Shown here: positions 10,573 through 21,103 of the stretch, in pieces
Layout: each line of letters starts with the position of its first letter
Numbering within the stretch: the stretch's first letter is position 1
DNA from: Salinicoccus sp. Bachu38
Lineage (GTDB): Bacteria > Bacillota > Bacilli > Staphylococcales > Salinicoccaceae
NCBI RefSeq assembly: GCF_038561955.2
Contig: NZ_CP138333.2
Span: 2,108,001 to 2,172,000, forward strand
Reading direction: 5' to 3'
Length of the DNA: 64,000 bases
Translations under genes and position numbers: made by a program
The notes under the pieces: model-generated
The model's input: only the letters and a program-made list of their open reading frames with translations
What the model was told of the DNA's origin: nothing
Databases searched by the model: none

Positions 10573-11889
10573 TCAGATTACAGGCCGACCTGTGGACTGG
10601 GAGGACAGCATCCGCTGCCTCAATACATCAAAGAACTCCTCGTTCGTCCTGGTCTGCTTGAGTATCTTCAGGAAACGTTCTGTAAAGTCCGGTGCATCGG
10701 TGAAGAGGTTTCTCAACTGCCAGAGTACATCCAGCTCCCTCTTATCAAGAAGAAGCTCCTCTTTCCTTGTGCTCGACCTTCTGATATCCATTGCCGGATA
10801 GATTCTGCGCTCGCTCAGACTGCGGTCAAGGTGCAGTTCCATATTCCCGGTACCTTTGAACTCCTCATAGATGACATCATCCATGCGGCTGCCCGTTTCC
10901 ACAAGTGCGGTGGAGAGGATCGTCAGGCTGCCGCCCGCCTCTATATTCCTTGCTGCACCAAAGAAGTGCTTCGGCCTGTGCAGGCTTGCCGGATCCAGTC
11001 CGCCTGAAAGCGTCCGTCCACTCGGCGGGATGACAAGATTGTACGCACGGGCCAGTCTGGTGATCGAATCCATCAGTACGATGACATCCTCGCCCATCTC
11101 GACGAGACGCTTCGTGCGCTCGAGTAATAGCTCAGCGACCTTGACATGATGTTCCGGCGGTTCGTCAAAAGTCGAATGCACGACTTCCGCATCTTCCACG
11201 GAGCGTTCGAGATCCGTCACCTCTTCCGGACGTTCGCCGATCAGAAGAATGAAGAGCTTTGTGCCCGGATGATTCTTGGTGATTGCATTTGCAATCTCCT
11301 TGAGCAGGGATGTTTTGCCCGCCTTGGGTGGTGCAACGATCATCCCCCGCTGGCCAAAGCCTATTGGTGTAACAAGGTCCATGATGCGTGTCGAGAGATC
11401 TGTCGGCTTGTTCTCCAGCCTGATGCGCTCTTCGGGATAGAGTGGCGTCAATGCCTGGAAATGGGGCCTCTTTTTGATATGTTCGGCATTCTGGTCATTG
11501 ATGAAGTCCACCTGCAGCAGGCCGTAGTATTTTTCATTCTCTTTGGGACGGCGCACTTTTCCAGTAACCTTGTCCCCTTTCTTCAATTCGAATCTTCTTA
11601 TCTGGGAAGCGGAGATGTAGATATCCTTCTCCCCTTTTGAAAAGTTGACGGTTCTCAGAAATCCGTAGCCGTCAGGCTGGATGTCATCCAGGATTCCTTC
11701 CATATAATAGTTTCCGTCCTTTTCCATCTCGGCTTCCATTATGGCAAGGACAAGCTCCTTTTTATTCAGACGGCTGTAGTTGGACAGGCCCAGCTCTTTC
11801 GCCCGTACAGTCAGTTCCTTGGTATTGTTCTTCTTATAGAGTGCATCAAAGGACTCATACTTCAATCCTGTGGATTCTCTTTCAGCCAT
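10573..11889 (-). CDS. rho: Transcription termination factor Rho
   Basis: Rho is the hexameric RNA helicase that ends transcription at unstructured RNA. The protein is 438 residues. It has a Rho_N helical domain (about 25-65), an RNA-binding cold-shock-like domain (about 65-140), and the ATPase core with Walker A APPKAGKTSLL and Walker B DVIVLMDSITRLARAYN. The R-loop region GALDPA-like SGGLDPASLHRPK is also present. It lies between murA2 and rpmE, as in Bacillus. The 190-base gap from murA2 contains two hairpins. Confidence 0.97.
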   Translation of the reverse strand: MAERESTGLKYESFDALYKKNNTKELTVRAKELGLSNYSRLNKKELVLAIMEAEMEKDGNYYMEGILDDIQPDGYGFLRTVNFSKGEKDIYISASQIRRFELKKGDKVTGKVRRPKENEKYYGLLQVDFINDQNAEHIKKRPHFQALTPLYPEERIRLENKPTDLSTRIMDLVTPIGFGQRGMIVAPPKAGKTSLLKEIANAITKNHPGTKLFILLIGERPEEVTDLERSVEDAEVVHSTFDEPPEHHVKVAELLLERTKRLVEMGEDVIVLMDSITRLARAYNLVIPPSGRTLSGGLDPASLHRPKHFFGAARNIEAGGSLTILSTALVETGSRMDDVIYEEFKGTGNMELHLDRSLSERRIYPAMDIRRSSTRKEELLLDKRELDVLWQLRNLFTDAPDFTERFLKILKQTRTNEEFFDVLRQRMLSSQSTGRPVI

Positions 11890-12004
11890 ATATTCACTTC
11901 ACTTTCATGTATTGGGGTTTATGCTCTTTCAAGAGAGGGGTTGGGAAGAGGGGGGGATTTTAGCCATTCCATATTCTACACCATTGTTTTACAAAAGGAA
12001 AGAT

Positions 12005-12068
12005 GGAGACGGGCCGGGAATCCGTCTCCTGAACACAGCAGGCTCGGACTGCCTGGGCAGTCCGAGCC
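12005..12068 (-). terminator. Tandem hairpins after murA2
   Basis: On the minus strand a perfect 12-bp stem (GGCTCGGACTGC with GCAGTCCGAGCC) lies 12 bases after the murA2 stop. A second stem follows (12005-12029, GGAGACGG with CCGTCTCC), then the moderately T-rich ATCTTTCCTTTT. They probably terminate or attenuate transcription before rho, but the weak U tract makes full termination uncertain. Confidence 0.6.
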
Positions 12069-12079
12069 GATGTTCCATA

Positions 12080-13348
12080 TCAGTCTTCGTCCACTTCCTC
12101 GCGCCAGATTTCTGCGCCCAGGTGGTCGAGTTTTTTGACGATGTCCGTGTACCCGCGGTCGATATGATTGACGTTATGGATGGTTGTCACACCCTCTGCC
12201 GTCAGGCCGGAAATCAGCAGGCAGGCCCCTGCCCTCAAATCGCTCGCATAGACATGCGTGCCTTTGAGCTCGGAAGGGAAGATGAGCGCCGAGCCGCTAT
12301 TCTGCTCGATTTTGGCATCCATCCTCACCAGTTCATCCACATGCCTGAACCGTGCAGGGTAGATTGTTTCGGTGATTTTGCTTACACCGCCCGCCATGAA
12401 TAACAGAGGGGTCAACGGCTGCTGGAGATCCGTTGCAAATCCAGGATAAACCTGGGTTTTCACAGAAATCGGCTTATATGCATCAGGCTTTGTGATTGTT
12501 GCAAAGTCATCCCCGATTTCAATCTCCACACCCAGTTCCTCAAGCTTGGCAGTCAGTGATTCCATATGGGTGGGAATGATGTTGCGGACCGTGAAGTTAT
12601 CGCCGACGGCCGCTCCGGTAATCATATAGGTACCTGCTTCGATGCGGTCCGGGATGATATTATGCCGTGTACCATGAAGTTTTTCCACACCATTGATCTT
12701 GATGGTATCCGTACCCGCACCACGGATGTCAGCCCCCATATTGTTCAGCAAGGAAGCAACATCCACCACTTCAGGCTCTTTTGCCACATTCTCAAGTATG
12801 GTCTTCCCCTCGGCACAGCTCGCTGCAATCATCAGATTGATGGTCGCTCCAACGGAAACGACATCAAAGAAGATCTTTGCACCTTTCAGCTTGTCCGCCA
12901 CCAGGTACATGGCCCCATGTTCATTGGTCACCTTCGCGCCCAGGGACTCGAAGCCTTTGATATGCTGGTCGATCGGACGGGGTCCGAGCGGACATCCGCC
13001 GGGCAGGCCGATGACACATTTTTTGAATCGTGCCAGCATTGCGCCCATCATATAGTAGGATGCACGGAGTGACTGTACTTTGGTGTTCGGAAGCGGCATG
13101 TTCTCCGCGTCTTCGGCGTTGATTTCGAGCGTTGTCCCGTCGAGATACGTCTCTATATTCAAGTCATTCAGAAGGCTCATCAATGTCTTGACATCGGAGA
13201 TTTCCGGAAGGCCTTCCAATACGACCTTCCCTTCTGAAGCCATCAATGAGGCAGGAATCAGTGCCACCGCACTGTTCTTTGCACCGCTGATTTCAACTTC
13301 ACCAGACAGCGTACTGCCGCCCCTGACTTTAATTACTTCTTTACCCAT
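12080..13348 (-). CDS. murA2: UDP-N-acetylglucosamine 1-carboxyvinyltransferase (MurA2 / MurZ)
   Basis: MurA transfers enolpyruvate from PEP to UDP-GlcNAc, the first committed step of peptidoglycan synthesis and the target of fosfomycin. The protein is 422 residues. Its N-terminus [16 protein letters not shown] and the catalytic-loop [15 protein letters not shown] with the active-site Cys are typical. A Cys at that place predicts fosfomycin sensitivity of the enzyme. Firmicutes have two MurA copies. The one beside fba and rho is MurZ/MurAB. It lies 27 bases after the transaldolase gene. Confidence 0.95.
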   Translation of the reverse strand: MGKEVIKVRGGSTLSGEVEISGAKNSAVALIPASLMASEGKVVLEGLPEISDVKTLMSLLNDLNIETYLDGTTLEINAEDAENMPLPNTKVQSLRASYYMMGAMLARFKKCVIGLPGGCPLGPRPIDQHIKGFESLGAKVTNEHGAMYLVADKLKGAKIFFDVVSVGATINLMIAASCAEGKTILENVAKEPEVVDVASLLNNMGADIRGAGTDTIKINGVEKLHGTRHNIIPDRIEAGTYMITGAAVGDNFTVRNIIPTHMESLTAKLEELGVEIEIGDDFATITKPDAYKPISVKTQVYPGFATDLQQPLTPLLFMAGGVSKITETIYPARFRHVDELVRMDAKIEQNSGSALIFPSELKGTHVYASDLRAGACLLISGLTAEGVTTIHNVNHIDRGYTDIVKKLDHLGAEIWREEVDED

Positions 13349-13375
13349 AATTCTTCTCCTTATATGGCAGACCGC

Positions 13376-14026
13376 CTATTGGCCCTTTATACTGTTCCAA
13401 TCTTCCAGGAACTTGTCGATTCCTTTATCCGTCAAAGGATGCTGCGTCAGCTTCTTCAGAACTTTATACGGAATCGTCGCAATATGCGCACCCGCAATTG
13501 CCGAGCCATGGATATGGGACTCGTTCCTGATGGAAGCGGCTATGATTTCCGTATCGATATCATGCACAGTGAAAATATGCTTGATGTCCGCAATCAGGTC
13601 GAGGCCTGTGAGTCCGATATCATCAAGCCTTCCAATGAACGGGGACACGTAGGTCGCACCGGACCGTGCAGCAGTGAGCGCCTGGACAGTATTGAATACC
13701 AGGGTGACATTTGTTTTGATGCCTTCACCGGACAATACTTTGACAGCCTTCATGCCCTCTTCCGTCATGGGAATCTTGACGATGATATGCTCATGGAGCT
13801 TGGCAAGTTCCCGGCCCTCTTCAATCATGCCGCCTGCATCAAGGGAAATGACTTCTCCACTCACTGGACCGCCTACAAGCTCGCATATTTCCACAAGCCG
13901 GTCATGGAATGAAATGCCTTTTTCCTTTGCAACAAGGGAAGGGTTGGTCGTCACACCTGCAAGCACACCCCACTCATTTATTTCTTTTATTTCGTCCATG
14001 TTCGCTGTATCAATAAAATATTTCAT
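13376..14026 (-). CDS. Fructose-6-phosphate aldolase / small transaldolase
   Basis: This is a TIM-barrel enzyme of the short transaldolase family (TalC/FSA, ywjH in Bacillus). It acts on fructose-6-phosphate or sedoheptulose-7-phosphate through a Schiff-base lysine. The 216-residue protein begins [20 protein letters not shown] and contains [16 protein letters not shown] with the catalytic Lys. Whether it is a transaldolase or an aldolase cannot be told from motifs alone. Position between murA2 and fba matches Bacillus ywjH. GGAGGTG precedes the ATG. Confidence 0.9.
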   Translation of the reverse strand: MKYFIDTANMDEIKEINEWGVLAGVTTNPSLVAKEKGISFHDRLVEICELVGGPVSGEVISLDAGGMIEEGRELAKLHEHIIVKIPMTEEGMKAVKVLSGEGIKTNVTLVFNTVQALTAARSGATYVSPFIGRLDDIGLTGLDLIADIKHIFTVHDIDTEIIAASIRNESHIHGSAIAGAHIATIPYKVLKKLTQHPLTDKGIDKFLEDWNSIKGQ

Positions 14027-14060
14027 AAATCGATCGCACCTCCGTCTAGGTTATTGTTTC

Positions 14061-14090
14061 ATTATAGGATAATCACCGTACAATCGGCAA
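14061..14090 (-). promoter_or_regulatory. Probable promoter of the transaldolase-murA2 unit
   Basis: TTGCCG (14085-14090) and TATAAT (14061-14066) on the minus strand are spaced by 18 bases. They lie between the fba terminator and the transaldolase start. The -35 is a partial match. Confidence 0.5.
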
Positions 14091-14137
14091 TGGATAATAT
14101 ATATTACCAAACTGTATACATCTTTCCTGTATAAATC

Positions 14138-14167
14138 AAATAAAAGCCATCCCGATCGGGACGGCTT
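14138..14167 (-). terminator. Intrinsic terminator after fba
   Basis: On the minus strand AAGCCGTCCC and GGGATGGCTT pair (one G-T) around GATC, followed by TTTATTTG. It begins eight bases after the fba stop. Confidence 0.85.
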
Positions 14168-14174
14168 CATCGCC

Positions 14175-15032
14175 TTAGGCTCTGTTGGAAGTACCAAATT
14201 CTTTGATTTTCCCCTGCACCGTTTCTTTGATCGCTTCCCTCGCAGGTCCGAGGTATTTGCGTGGATCGTAGACGTCGGCATCATTGGCAAGGACTTCCCT
14301 TACACGTTTCGCAGACGCAATCTGACTTTCAGTGTTTACATTGATCTTTGCTGTACCGAGGGAAATCGCCTTTTGGATGTCCTTCGTCGGAATGCCTGTA
14401 CCACCATGCAGTACCAGCGGAATATCGGATTGGTTGCCGATCTCCTCCATTTCCTCGAAACCAAGATTCGGCTCGCCCTTGTAGGGGCCGTGCACAGAAC
14501 CAAGTGCCGGAGCCAGACAGTCGATGCCTGTCCTTTCAACCAGTTCACGGCACTCTTCAGGGTCCGCATAGATGACGCCATCTGCGATGACATCATCTTC
14601 CTGTCCGCCGACTACACCGAGTTCCGCTTCGACAGAAACGCCTCTTTCATGTGCATATTCCACCACTCTTCTGGTTGTTGCAATGTTATCTTCGAAAGGA
14701 CCATGGGAAGCATCGATCATGACCGATGTAAAGCCTGCACCGATTGCTTCGATGCACTTTTCGTAGCTTGATCCGTGATCGAGGTGGATTGCCACAGGCA
14801 CCGTGATGTTCATATCGGACATGAGGCCTTCAATCATCTTGACCACCGTCTTCATGCCGCTCATGTACTTCGCAGCACCTTCCGAAACACCCAGGATGAC
14901 TGGTGCATTCTCTTCTTCTGATGCCATGAGGATCGCTTGGGCGAATTCCATGTTGTTCACATTGTATTGGCCAACCGCATATCCTTCTTTTCTTGCTTTA
15001 TTGAGCATTTCCGTCATTGATACTAAAGGCAT
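14175..15032 (-). CDS. fba: Fructose-bisphosphate aldolase, class II
   Basis: This zinc aldolase cleaves fructose-1,6-bisphosphate in glycolysis. The start at 15030-15032 ([14 protein letters not shown]) has AGGAGG at good spacing and gives 285 residues. An upstream in-frame extension lacks such a site. The zinc-binding His lies in [14 protein letters not shown], and later ligands and phosphate contacts fall in [11 protein letters not shown] and AKINVNTE. It faces ywjG across a divergent promoter region. Confidence 0.96.
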   Translation of the reverse strand: MPLVSMTEMLNKARKEGYAVGQYNVNNMEFAQAILMASEEENAPVILGVSEGAAKYMSGMKTVVKMIEGLMSDMNITVPVAIHLDHGSSYEKCIEAIGAGFTSVMIDASHGPFEDNIATTRRVVEYAHERGVSVEAELGVVGGQEDDVIADGVIYADPEECRELVERTGIDCLAPALGSVHGPYKGEPNLGFEEMEEIGNQSDIPLVLHGGTGIPTKDIQKAISLGTAKINVNTESQIASAKRVREVLANDADVYDPRKYLGPAREAIKETVQGKIKEFGTSNRA

Positions 15033-15068
15033 TATAAGTTTCCTCCTAAAAGTTCGTTCCATTACGTG

Positions 15069-15098
15069 ATTATAGCAAAAACATTTAATTCCAGGCAA
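15069..15098 (-). promoter_or_regulatory. Probable fba promoter
   Basis: TTGCCT (15093-15098) and TATAAT (15069-15074) on the minus strand are spaced by 18 bases, 37 bases before the fba start codon. An inverted repeat CAATGTT-N5-AACATTG lies just upstream at 15096-15114. It could be a regulator site, but this is unproven. Confidence 0.6.
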
Positions 15099-15144
15099 TG
15101 TTTTGGTAACATTGCATTACCATCAAGCCGAACGGAGAGATTAC

Positions 15145-15657
15145 ATGGATAAAATACTGCAGACGCAATTGACCAATATATACAATCATATCAACGCCCA
15201 GGAAGAGGAGATAGAAATGGCTGCACGCCTCCTGGCCCAGGCCGTGGGCAGCGAAGGCGAAATCCACCTGCAGACTTTCCATGACTTCAAAGGGATTGAA
15301 CCATTCCTGCTGACCGGTTCTCTCGCCCTGCCGAAAACAAGGGCTTTCGATTCCCAGGATGCCGTCGATGCGCCCGATCGTGTGCTTGTCATTGCCAATC
15401 AGTTCGATGATGATGTCAAATCCTTCATTACAGGACTCCAGGATGCCGGGAAGGAATTTGTACTTGTTTCCAACTACAACAAGCATGAGGCTGAAATGAT
15501 GGATCAACTTCACCATTATATCGATTTGTCATCCCCGCGTCCCCTCATACCGACGCCAAATTTCGACAAAATTGTTAACCCTTATATTTCTGCATTCCTA
15601 TACTTCTACGATCATCTATATGTTCTTGTCGATGAAATGACGAATGAGGCATATTGA
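15145..15657 (+). CDS. ywjG: YwjG family protein (DUF2529)
   Basis: This is a conserved Bacillales protein of unknown role encoded beside fba. The ATG at 15145 follows GGAGAG and gives 170 residues. An earlier in-frame ATG at 15103 lacks a binding site. The middle part resembles a sugar-isomerase-like (SIS) fold, with RVLVIANQFDDDVKSFITGL followed by GKEFVLVSNY. It is the only plus-strand gene in the first 21 kb. Its last 83 bases overlap the 3' end of the convergent metal ATPase gene, which is unusual. Confidence 0.85.
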   Translation: MDKILQTQLTNIYNHINAQEEEIEMAARLLAQAVGSEGEIHLQTFHDFKGIEPFLLTGSLALPKTRAFDSQDAVDAPDRVLVIANQFDDDVKSFITGLQDAGKEFVLVSNYNKHEAEMMDQLHHYIDLSSPRPLIPTPNFDKIVNPYISAFLYFYDHLYVLVDEMTNEAY

Positions 15658-17494
15658 ACTCCCTGTTGGCGAGCAGCCTCAGTCCATTCAGTATGACAAG
15701 GATCGTACTGCCTTCATGTCCGATGACGCCAAGCGGCAGGTTGATCGCCTGAAAGAAGTTGGAGGTTATCAGCACGAGGATGACAGCGACTGAGAAGATC
15801 AGGTTCTGCTTGATGACGCCGTCGAGCCGTGCAGAAAGCCGCATCATTTCCGGCAGCCTCGAAAGCTGCTCCTTCATCAGCACGATATCTGCCGTCTCAA
15901 GTGCTATCCCGGTGCCTTTTCCCATTGCCACGCCAATATCCGCCTGTTTGATGCCAGGCGCATCATTCACACCATCCCCAACCATCATGACGACACCCTT
16001 CTCCTTATAGGCATTGATATGCCTCACCTTGTCCTCGGGACTCTGATTGCCGATTACTTTTTTGAGCCCGATCGACTTGGCGATCGATTCCGCCGCCTTC
16101 GGGTTGTCTCCGGATATCATGACCGTCTCCTTGCCTATCCCATTGAGCCTCTGGATGACATCCGCCGCTTCCGGACGCTCGACGTCCTTCAGTGCAATGA
16201 GCGCCTTTTTAATTCCATCTTCAATATACACAGTAACCGTATGCCCCGTATCCAAAAGTTCGGATTTGAAAGGTTCCATGAAATCATCGGACTCTGCCTT
16301 GAACACCTGGACAAGGCGCCCGTCGACATGGCCTTCAACTCCCCGTCCAACTACATCATGGACATTCTCGGCCTCAAGCCCCTTCTGCTGTGACTCTGCA
16401 AAATGATCGCTGATCCTCATAGCCAATGGATGGTTGCTTCCTCTTTCGAGCGCATATATATGGGCGGCAATTCTCGAGCGATCCTCTTTGCTCTCCACTT
16501 CGAAATGTGTAATGACAGGCTCCCCTTTGGTCAATGTCCCCGTCTTGTCGAACAGTACATAATCCACATCATCCAGCTGCTCCATGAACTTGCCGCCCTT
16601 GACCAGCACACCATTTTTGGCGCTTGTGGAAATGGCTGACAGTGTTGCAGGCGTGATGGAGGCCACCACCGCGCATGGAGAGGCAACCACAAGCAGTACC
16701 ATTGCCCGGTAGAATGTTTCGTTCCAGCCCCAGCCGAAAACATAGTGCGGCACGAACATCATGAAGGCTGTCGTTATGAGGACGATCCATACATATTTAT
16801 TTTCAAATCGGTCGATGAACTGGGCACGCTTTGAAGGAACGCTTTCACTCTCGCGGACCATTTCGATCATCCTGTTGAAGATCGTTTCTTCATTATCCAC
16901 TGTCATTCTGACTGAAACGACACCACCTTCATTTATGGAGCCGGTCAGTACGGTATCATCTGGGTTTTTGGTAACAAGCGCAGACTCTCCCGTCAGTGAT
17001 GCTTCGTTCACTTCCGTCGCACCTTCAATGATGACTCCATCAATCGGGAATATATCCCCTCTGCGCACCATGACGACATCGCCGATGCTGAGGTCTTCGA
17101 CATTGACAACCTCATATTCCCCGTCCGGCAGCTGTCTGCTGGCGACATTCGGTTTCATCTTGATGAGTGCCTGCACGGCATCGCGCGTCCTGCCCTCAGC
17201 ATAAGCTTCGAGGGTACCGCTCAGACTGAAGATGAAGATGAGTATGGCGCCCTCGAACCAGTAGCCGATGATGGACGCCCCGATCGCCGCGATGATCATC
17301 AGCAGTTCAACATTCAGTTTCTTCTCATTGACAGTTGTTGTGATGCCTTCCCTTGCCTGGAACCACCCGCCGATGATGAAGGCCAGGATGAAGACGAATG
17401 GATACCATGAAATGCCAGTAAACCGTTCCATATAGAACCCCACTGCAATAAGAAGGCCGGAGACGACTGTAAAGTATAGTTGCAGCCTCTTCAT
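15575..17494 (-). CDS. P1B-4-type heavy-metal ATPase (PfeT/ZosA-like)
   Basis: This is an ATP-driven metal exporter in the membrane. The 639-residue protein has no N-terminal metal-binding domain. It has the actuator motif TGES, the transmembrane metal motif SPC (VVASPCAVVAS) in place of CPC, the phosphorylation site DKTGTLT, SNHPLA and GDGVND. The SPC motif marks the P1B-4 group, which includes Bacillus PfeT (Fe2+ efflux, first named ZosA) and Listeria FrvA. Fe2+ is the favoured substrate because of the Fur-like operator upstream. Co2+ or Zn2+ remain possible. The C-terminal tail overlaps ywjG by 83 bases. Bacillus has no such gene between ywjG and pyrG, which suggests insertion in this lineage. 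Confidence 0.9.
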   Translation of the reverse strand: MKRLQLYFTVVSGLLIAVGFYMERFTGISWYPFVFILAFIIGGWFQAREGITTTVNEKKLNVELLMIIAAIGASIIGYWFEGAILIFIFSLSGTLEAYAEGRTRDAVQALIKMKPNVASRQLPDGEYEVVNVEDLSIGDVVMVRRGDIFPIDGVIIEGATEVNEASLTGESALVTKNPDDTVLTGSINEGGVVSVRMTVDNEETIFNRMIEMVRESESVPSKRAQFIDRFENKYVWIVLITTAFMMFVPHYVFGWGWNETFYRAMVLLVVASPCAVVASITPATLSAISTSAKNGVLVKGGKFMEQLDDVDYVLFDKTGTLTKGEPVITHFEVESKEDRSRIAAHIYALERGSNHPLAMRISDHFAESQQKGLEAENVHDVVGRGVEGHVDGRLVQVFKAESDDFMEPFKSELLDTGHTVTVYIEDGIKKALIALKDVERPEAADVIQRLNGIGKETVMISGDNPKAAESIAKSIGLKKVIGNQSPEDKVRHINAYKEKGVVMMVGDGVNDAPGIKQADIGVAMGKGTGIALETADIVLMKEQLSRLPEMMRLSARLDGVIKQNLIFSVAVILVLITSNFFQAINLPLGVIGHEGSTILVILNGLRLLANREFNMPHSSFHRQEHIDDRRSIGMQKYKG

Positions 17495-17527
17495 TTCCCA
17501 TCCCCCCAGGTATTTACATCTATTTAT

Positions 17528-17533
17528 ATTATA
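17528..17533 (-). promoter_or_regulatory. Alternative -10 element upstream of the metal ATPase
   Basis: TATAAT on the minus strand lies 34 bases before the ATPase start. No good -35 is found at 17 bases (TCCTCC). It may be a second start site or chance in an AT-rich stretch. Confidence 0.3.
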
Positions 17534-17581
17534 CTTTATTTACCGTTGACGGAGGAATAAAATTACAAGGACTTTATGAAA

Positions 17582-17609
17582 CTTATATGTATGATGACAA
17601 TGATTGTCA
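17582..17609 (-). promoter_or_regulatory. Fur-type operator over a promoter for the metal ATPase
   Basis: TGACAAT-G-ATTGTCA at 17595-17609 is a perfect 7-1-7 inverted repeat. It differs from the Bacillus Fur consensus TGATAATNATTATCA by one base in each half. On the minus strand it overlaps a -35-like ATGACA, and TATAAG (17582-17587) lies 18 bases on. Binding by Fur, or by the related PerR or Zur, is inference. The half-site is closest to Fur. Confidence 0.7.
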
Positions 17610-17626
17610 TTATTACAGCTTTAAAC

Positions 17627-17664
17627 AAAAAACCGTCCCAACAATAATAGTCGGGACGGTTTTT
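17627..17664 (-). terminator. Terminator after pyrG
   Basis: A stem of AAAAACCGTCCC with GGGACGGTTTTT lies six bases past the pyrG stop and ends in a T run on the minus strand. The symmetry would let it work in both directions. Confidence 0.88.
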
Positions 17665-17670
17665 GAAACT

Positions 17671-19472
<1,802 letters not shown>

Positions 19473-19487
19473 CTGGAAGTTGCAGGC

Positions 19488-20039
19488 CTAGAGATCCGGT
19501 TTGTCCTCGTAGCTGTCCTCAAGTTCGTCTGTATCATCATACTCGACATCTTCCCCAATCGTTTTGTCCGGGGAGTCGTCGAGGTCGTCTTCGGCTTCCA
19601 CTTCAGCTCCGTTGAGGGGGGAATCAAGATTCTCCACATCGGATTCCACAAGATCCTTGTCCTGGTCGAAAGCATCGCTGACACTGTCATCTTCGTCCTC
19701 GGCAATCTGCGGCTCCTCATCTTCCACGGCCAGCTCAATCTTATGGATAGTCGGGGCGATCTTATCGGAAATATCATCTATGGAATACCAGTCCCTGAGG
19801 CCCCACACACCATCTCCGGTACTCAGGAACCTGCCATCCGTATTGAGGTCCGTATAGAACTGCAGTATGCGGTTCTCGATTTCCTCATCGGAGTACCCTC
19901 CGATTTCCTTGAATTTATCGATGATGTCATACAGGTTCGCCTCTTTGCCAGAATCCTGCAGATACATATATGACATATCGATGAAGGAATTCTCGTCCAT
20001 CATCTCTTTGGAGTATTCGTCCAGTCTCATTTCATTCAT
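19488..20039 (-). CDS. rpoE: RNA polymerase delta subunit
   Basis: Delta is a Gram-positive RNA polymerase subunit that speeds recycling and destabilises open complexes. The 183-residue protein has a folded N-terminal domain (about residues 5-90, with [13 protein letters not shown] and GVWGLRDWY). A long, almost purely acidic tail of Asp and Glu follows, as in other delta subunits. It lies just upstream of the pyrG leader, the conserved order. The alternative start at [10 protein letters not shown], three codons later, is also possible. Confidence 0.94.
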   Translation of the reverse strand: MNEMRLDEYSKEMMDENSFIDMSYMYLQDSGKEANLYDIIDKFKEIGGYSDEEIENRILQFYTDLNTDGRFLSTGDGVWGLRDWYSIDDISDKIAPTIHKIELAVEDEEPQIAEDEDDSVSDAFDQDKDLVESDVENLDSPLNGAEVEAEDDLDDSPDKTIGEDVEYDDTDELEDSYEDKPDL

Positions 20040-20103
20040 CCTTTCCAGTCTGGAATATCAAGGGATATCATACAGGGAAACTCTGTATGAATCAAGCACT
20101 ATT

Positions 20104-20943
20104 TCAATAGTTTATATACTTCATCAATCTTTTCTTCCTGTCCTCATCTTCAAGCCTGACAAACCCAACCCTTTCAAACAGCCGTGCCCTGTCCCTGGCA
20201 TCGTCCGTGTGGACCACCAGCTGCTTCACATCAGGAAGCACACGCCTCAGAAACGTCCCGAGCTGCCTCAAAGCGCTGGATGCCACACCGCGGTTGCGCT
20301 CCGACTCTTCGACATACAGATGGGAAATATTCAGCACTTCCCCATTGATCACGCCATCAATGTGCCCGACCGGCTTCTTCTGGTTGAGGATGATATCCAC
20401 TTTGATATTCGGGGACTCGACCGACTCATCCTTTTTCAACTTGATGTTATGCACATATTTCTGATCAAGATCAAGATAGTAGAGGCGCTCTTTACCGATC
20501 GGCCCATCCTCCTTGGTTGCAGTATGTGCAAATCCCGCCCGTTCATACAGGTTCCAGGCCCCCTGGTTTTCCGCATCGACAACCAGATACAGATGGTCGA
20601 AATTGGCGAAATGCTCCTGTACGAACAGGGGCAGCGACATCGCCACCTTCGTGCCGTACCCCCGCCCCTGGAAGGCTTCATTGATTGAAAGGGAACGAAT
20701 ATATACCACTTCGTGGGGGGTCGCATATCCTTCATGCTGATAGTGTTTGTGAAGTACAAAAAAGCCGATGATCCCGTCTGTTTCGTTCAACACGACACAG
20801 GGCGTGCGATCAGGGTCACGGATCGCATCATCCAGCACATCCACAGGAAGGCTCGAATATATCTGCTGCTGCTCACTCAGTTTGAAGGCGGCAAGACTCG
20901 GTCTATCTTTTTCCATAAATGGCCGGATATGTATTTCACTCAT
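20104..20943 (-). CDS. Protein with two GNAT acetyltransferase domains
   Basis: Two acetyltransferase-like domains occur in tandem in 279 residues. The first (about 3-150) has the acetyl-CoA loop NEAFQGRGYGTKVA and the C-terminal NLYERAGF. The second (about 165-275) has SERNRGVASSALRQL and LFERVGF. The substrate is not predictable. The gene lies 64 bases upstream of rpoE on the same strand, and no hairpin was seen between them. Both CoA loops look intact, so neither domain is obviously dead. Confidence 0.8.
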   Translation of the reverse strand: MSEIHIRPFMEKDRPSLAAFKLSEQQQIYSSLPVDVLDDAIRDPDRTPCVVLNETDGIIGFFVLHKHYQHEGYATPHEVVYIRSLSINEAFQGRGYGTKVAMSLPLFVQEHFANFDHLYLVVDAENQGAWNLYERAGFAHTATKEDGPIGKERLYYLDLDQKYVHNIKLKKDESVESPNIKVDIILNQKKPVGHIDGVINGEVLNISHLYVEESERNRGVASSALRQLGTFLRRVLPDVKQLVVHTDDARDRARLFERVGFVRLEDEDRKKRLMKYINY

Positions 20944-20958
20944 TTATCTGAACCCCTT

Positions 20959-20986
20959 TTGACATGTATTGTCGTTTTGTTATGAT
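20959..20986 (+). promoter_or_regulatory. Probable promoter of the BCCT transporter gene
   Basis: TTGACA (20959-20964) and TATGAT (20981-20986) are spaced by 16 bases on the plus strand and precede a leader of about 110 bases. A weak hairpin (AACAC...GTGTT) lies in the leader. Other AT-rich -10 candidates occur downstream. Confidence 0.55.
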
Positions 20987-21103
20987 ACATACTATACCCT
21001 TTCAAGTATAAAATAGTCAGCGTGATATTCAACACCTTTGAAGTGTTTAATTTAATAAAGTTGGGGTAGATTAAATTACCATTTAATTCTAGGGGGAGAA
21101 AAT

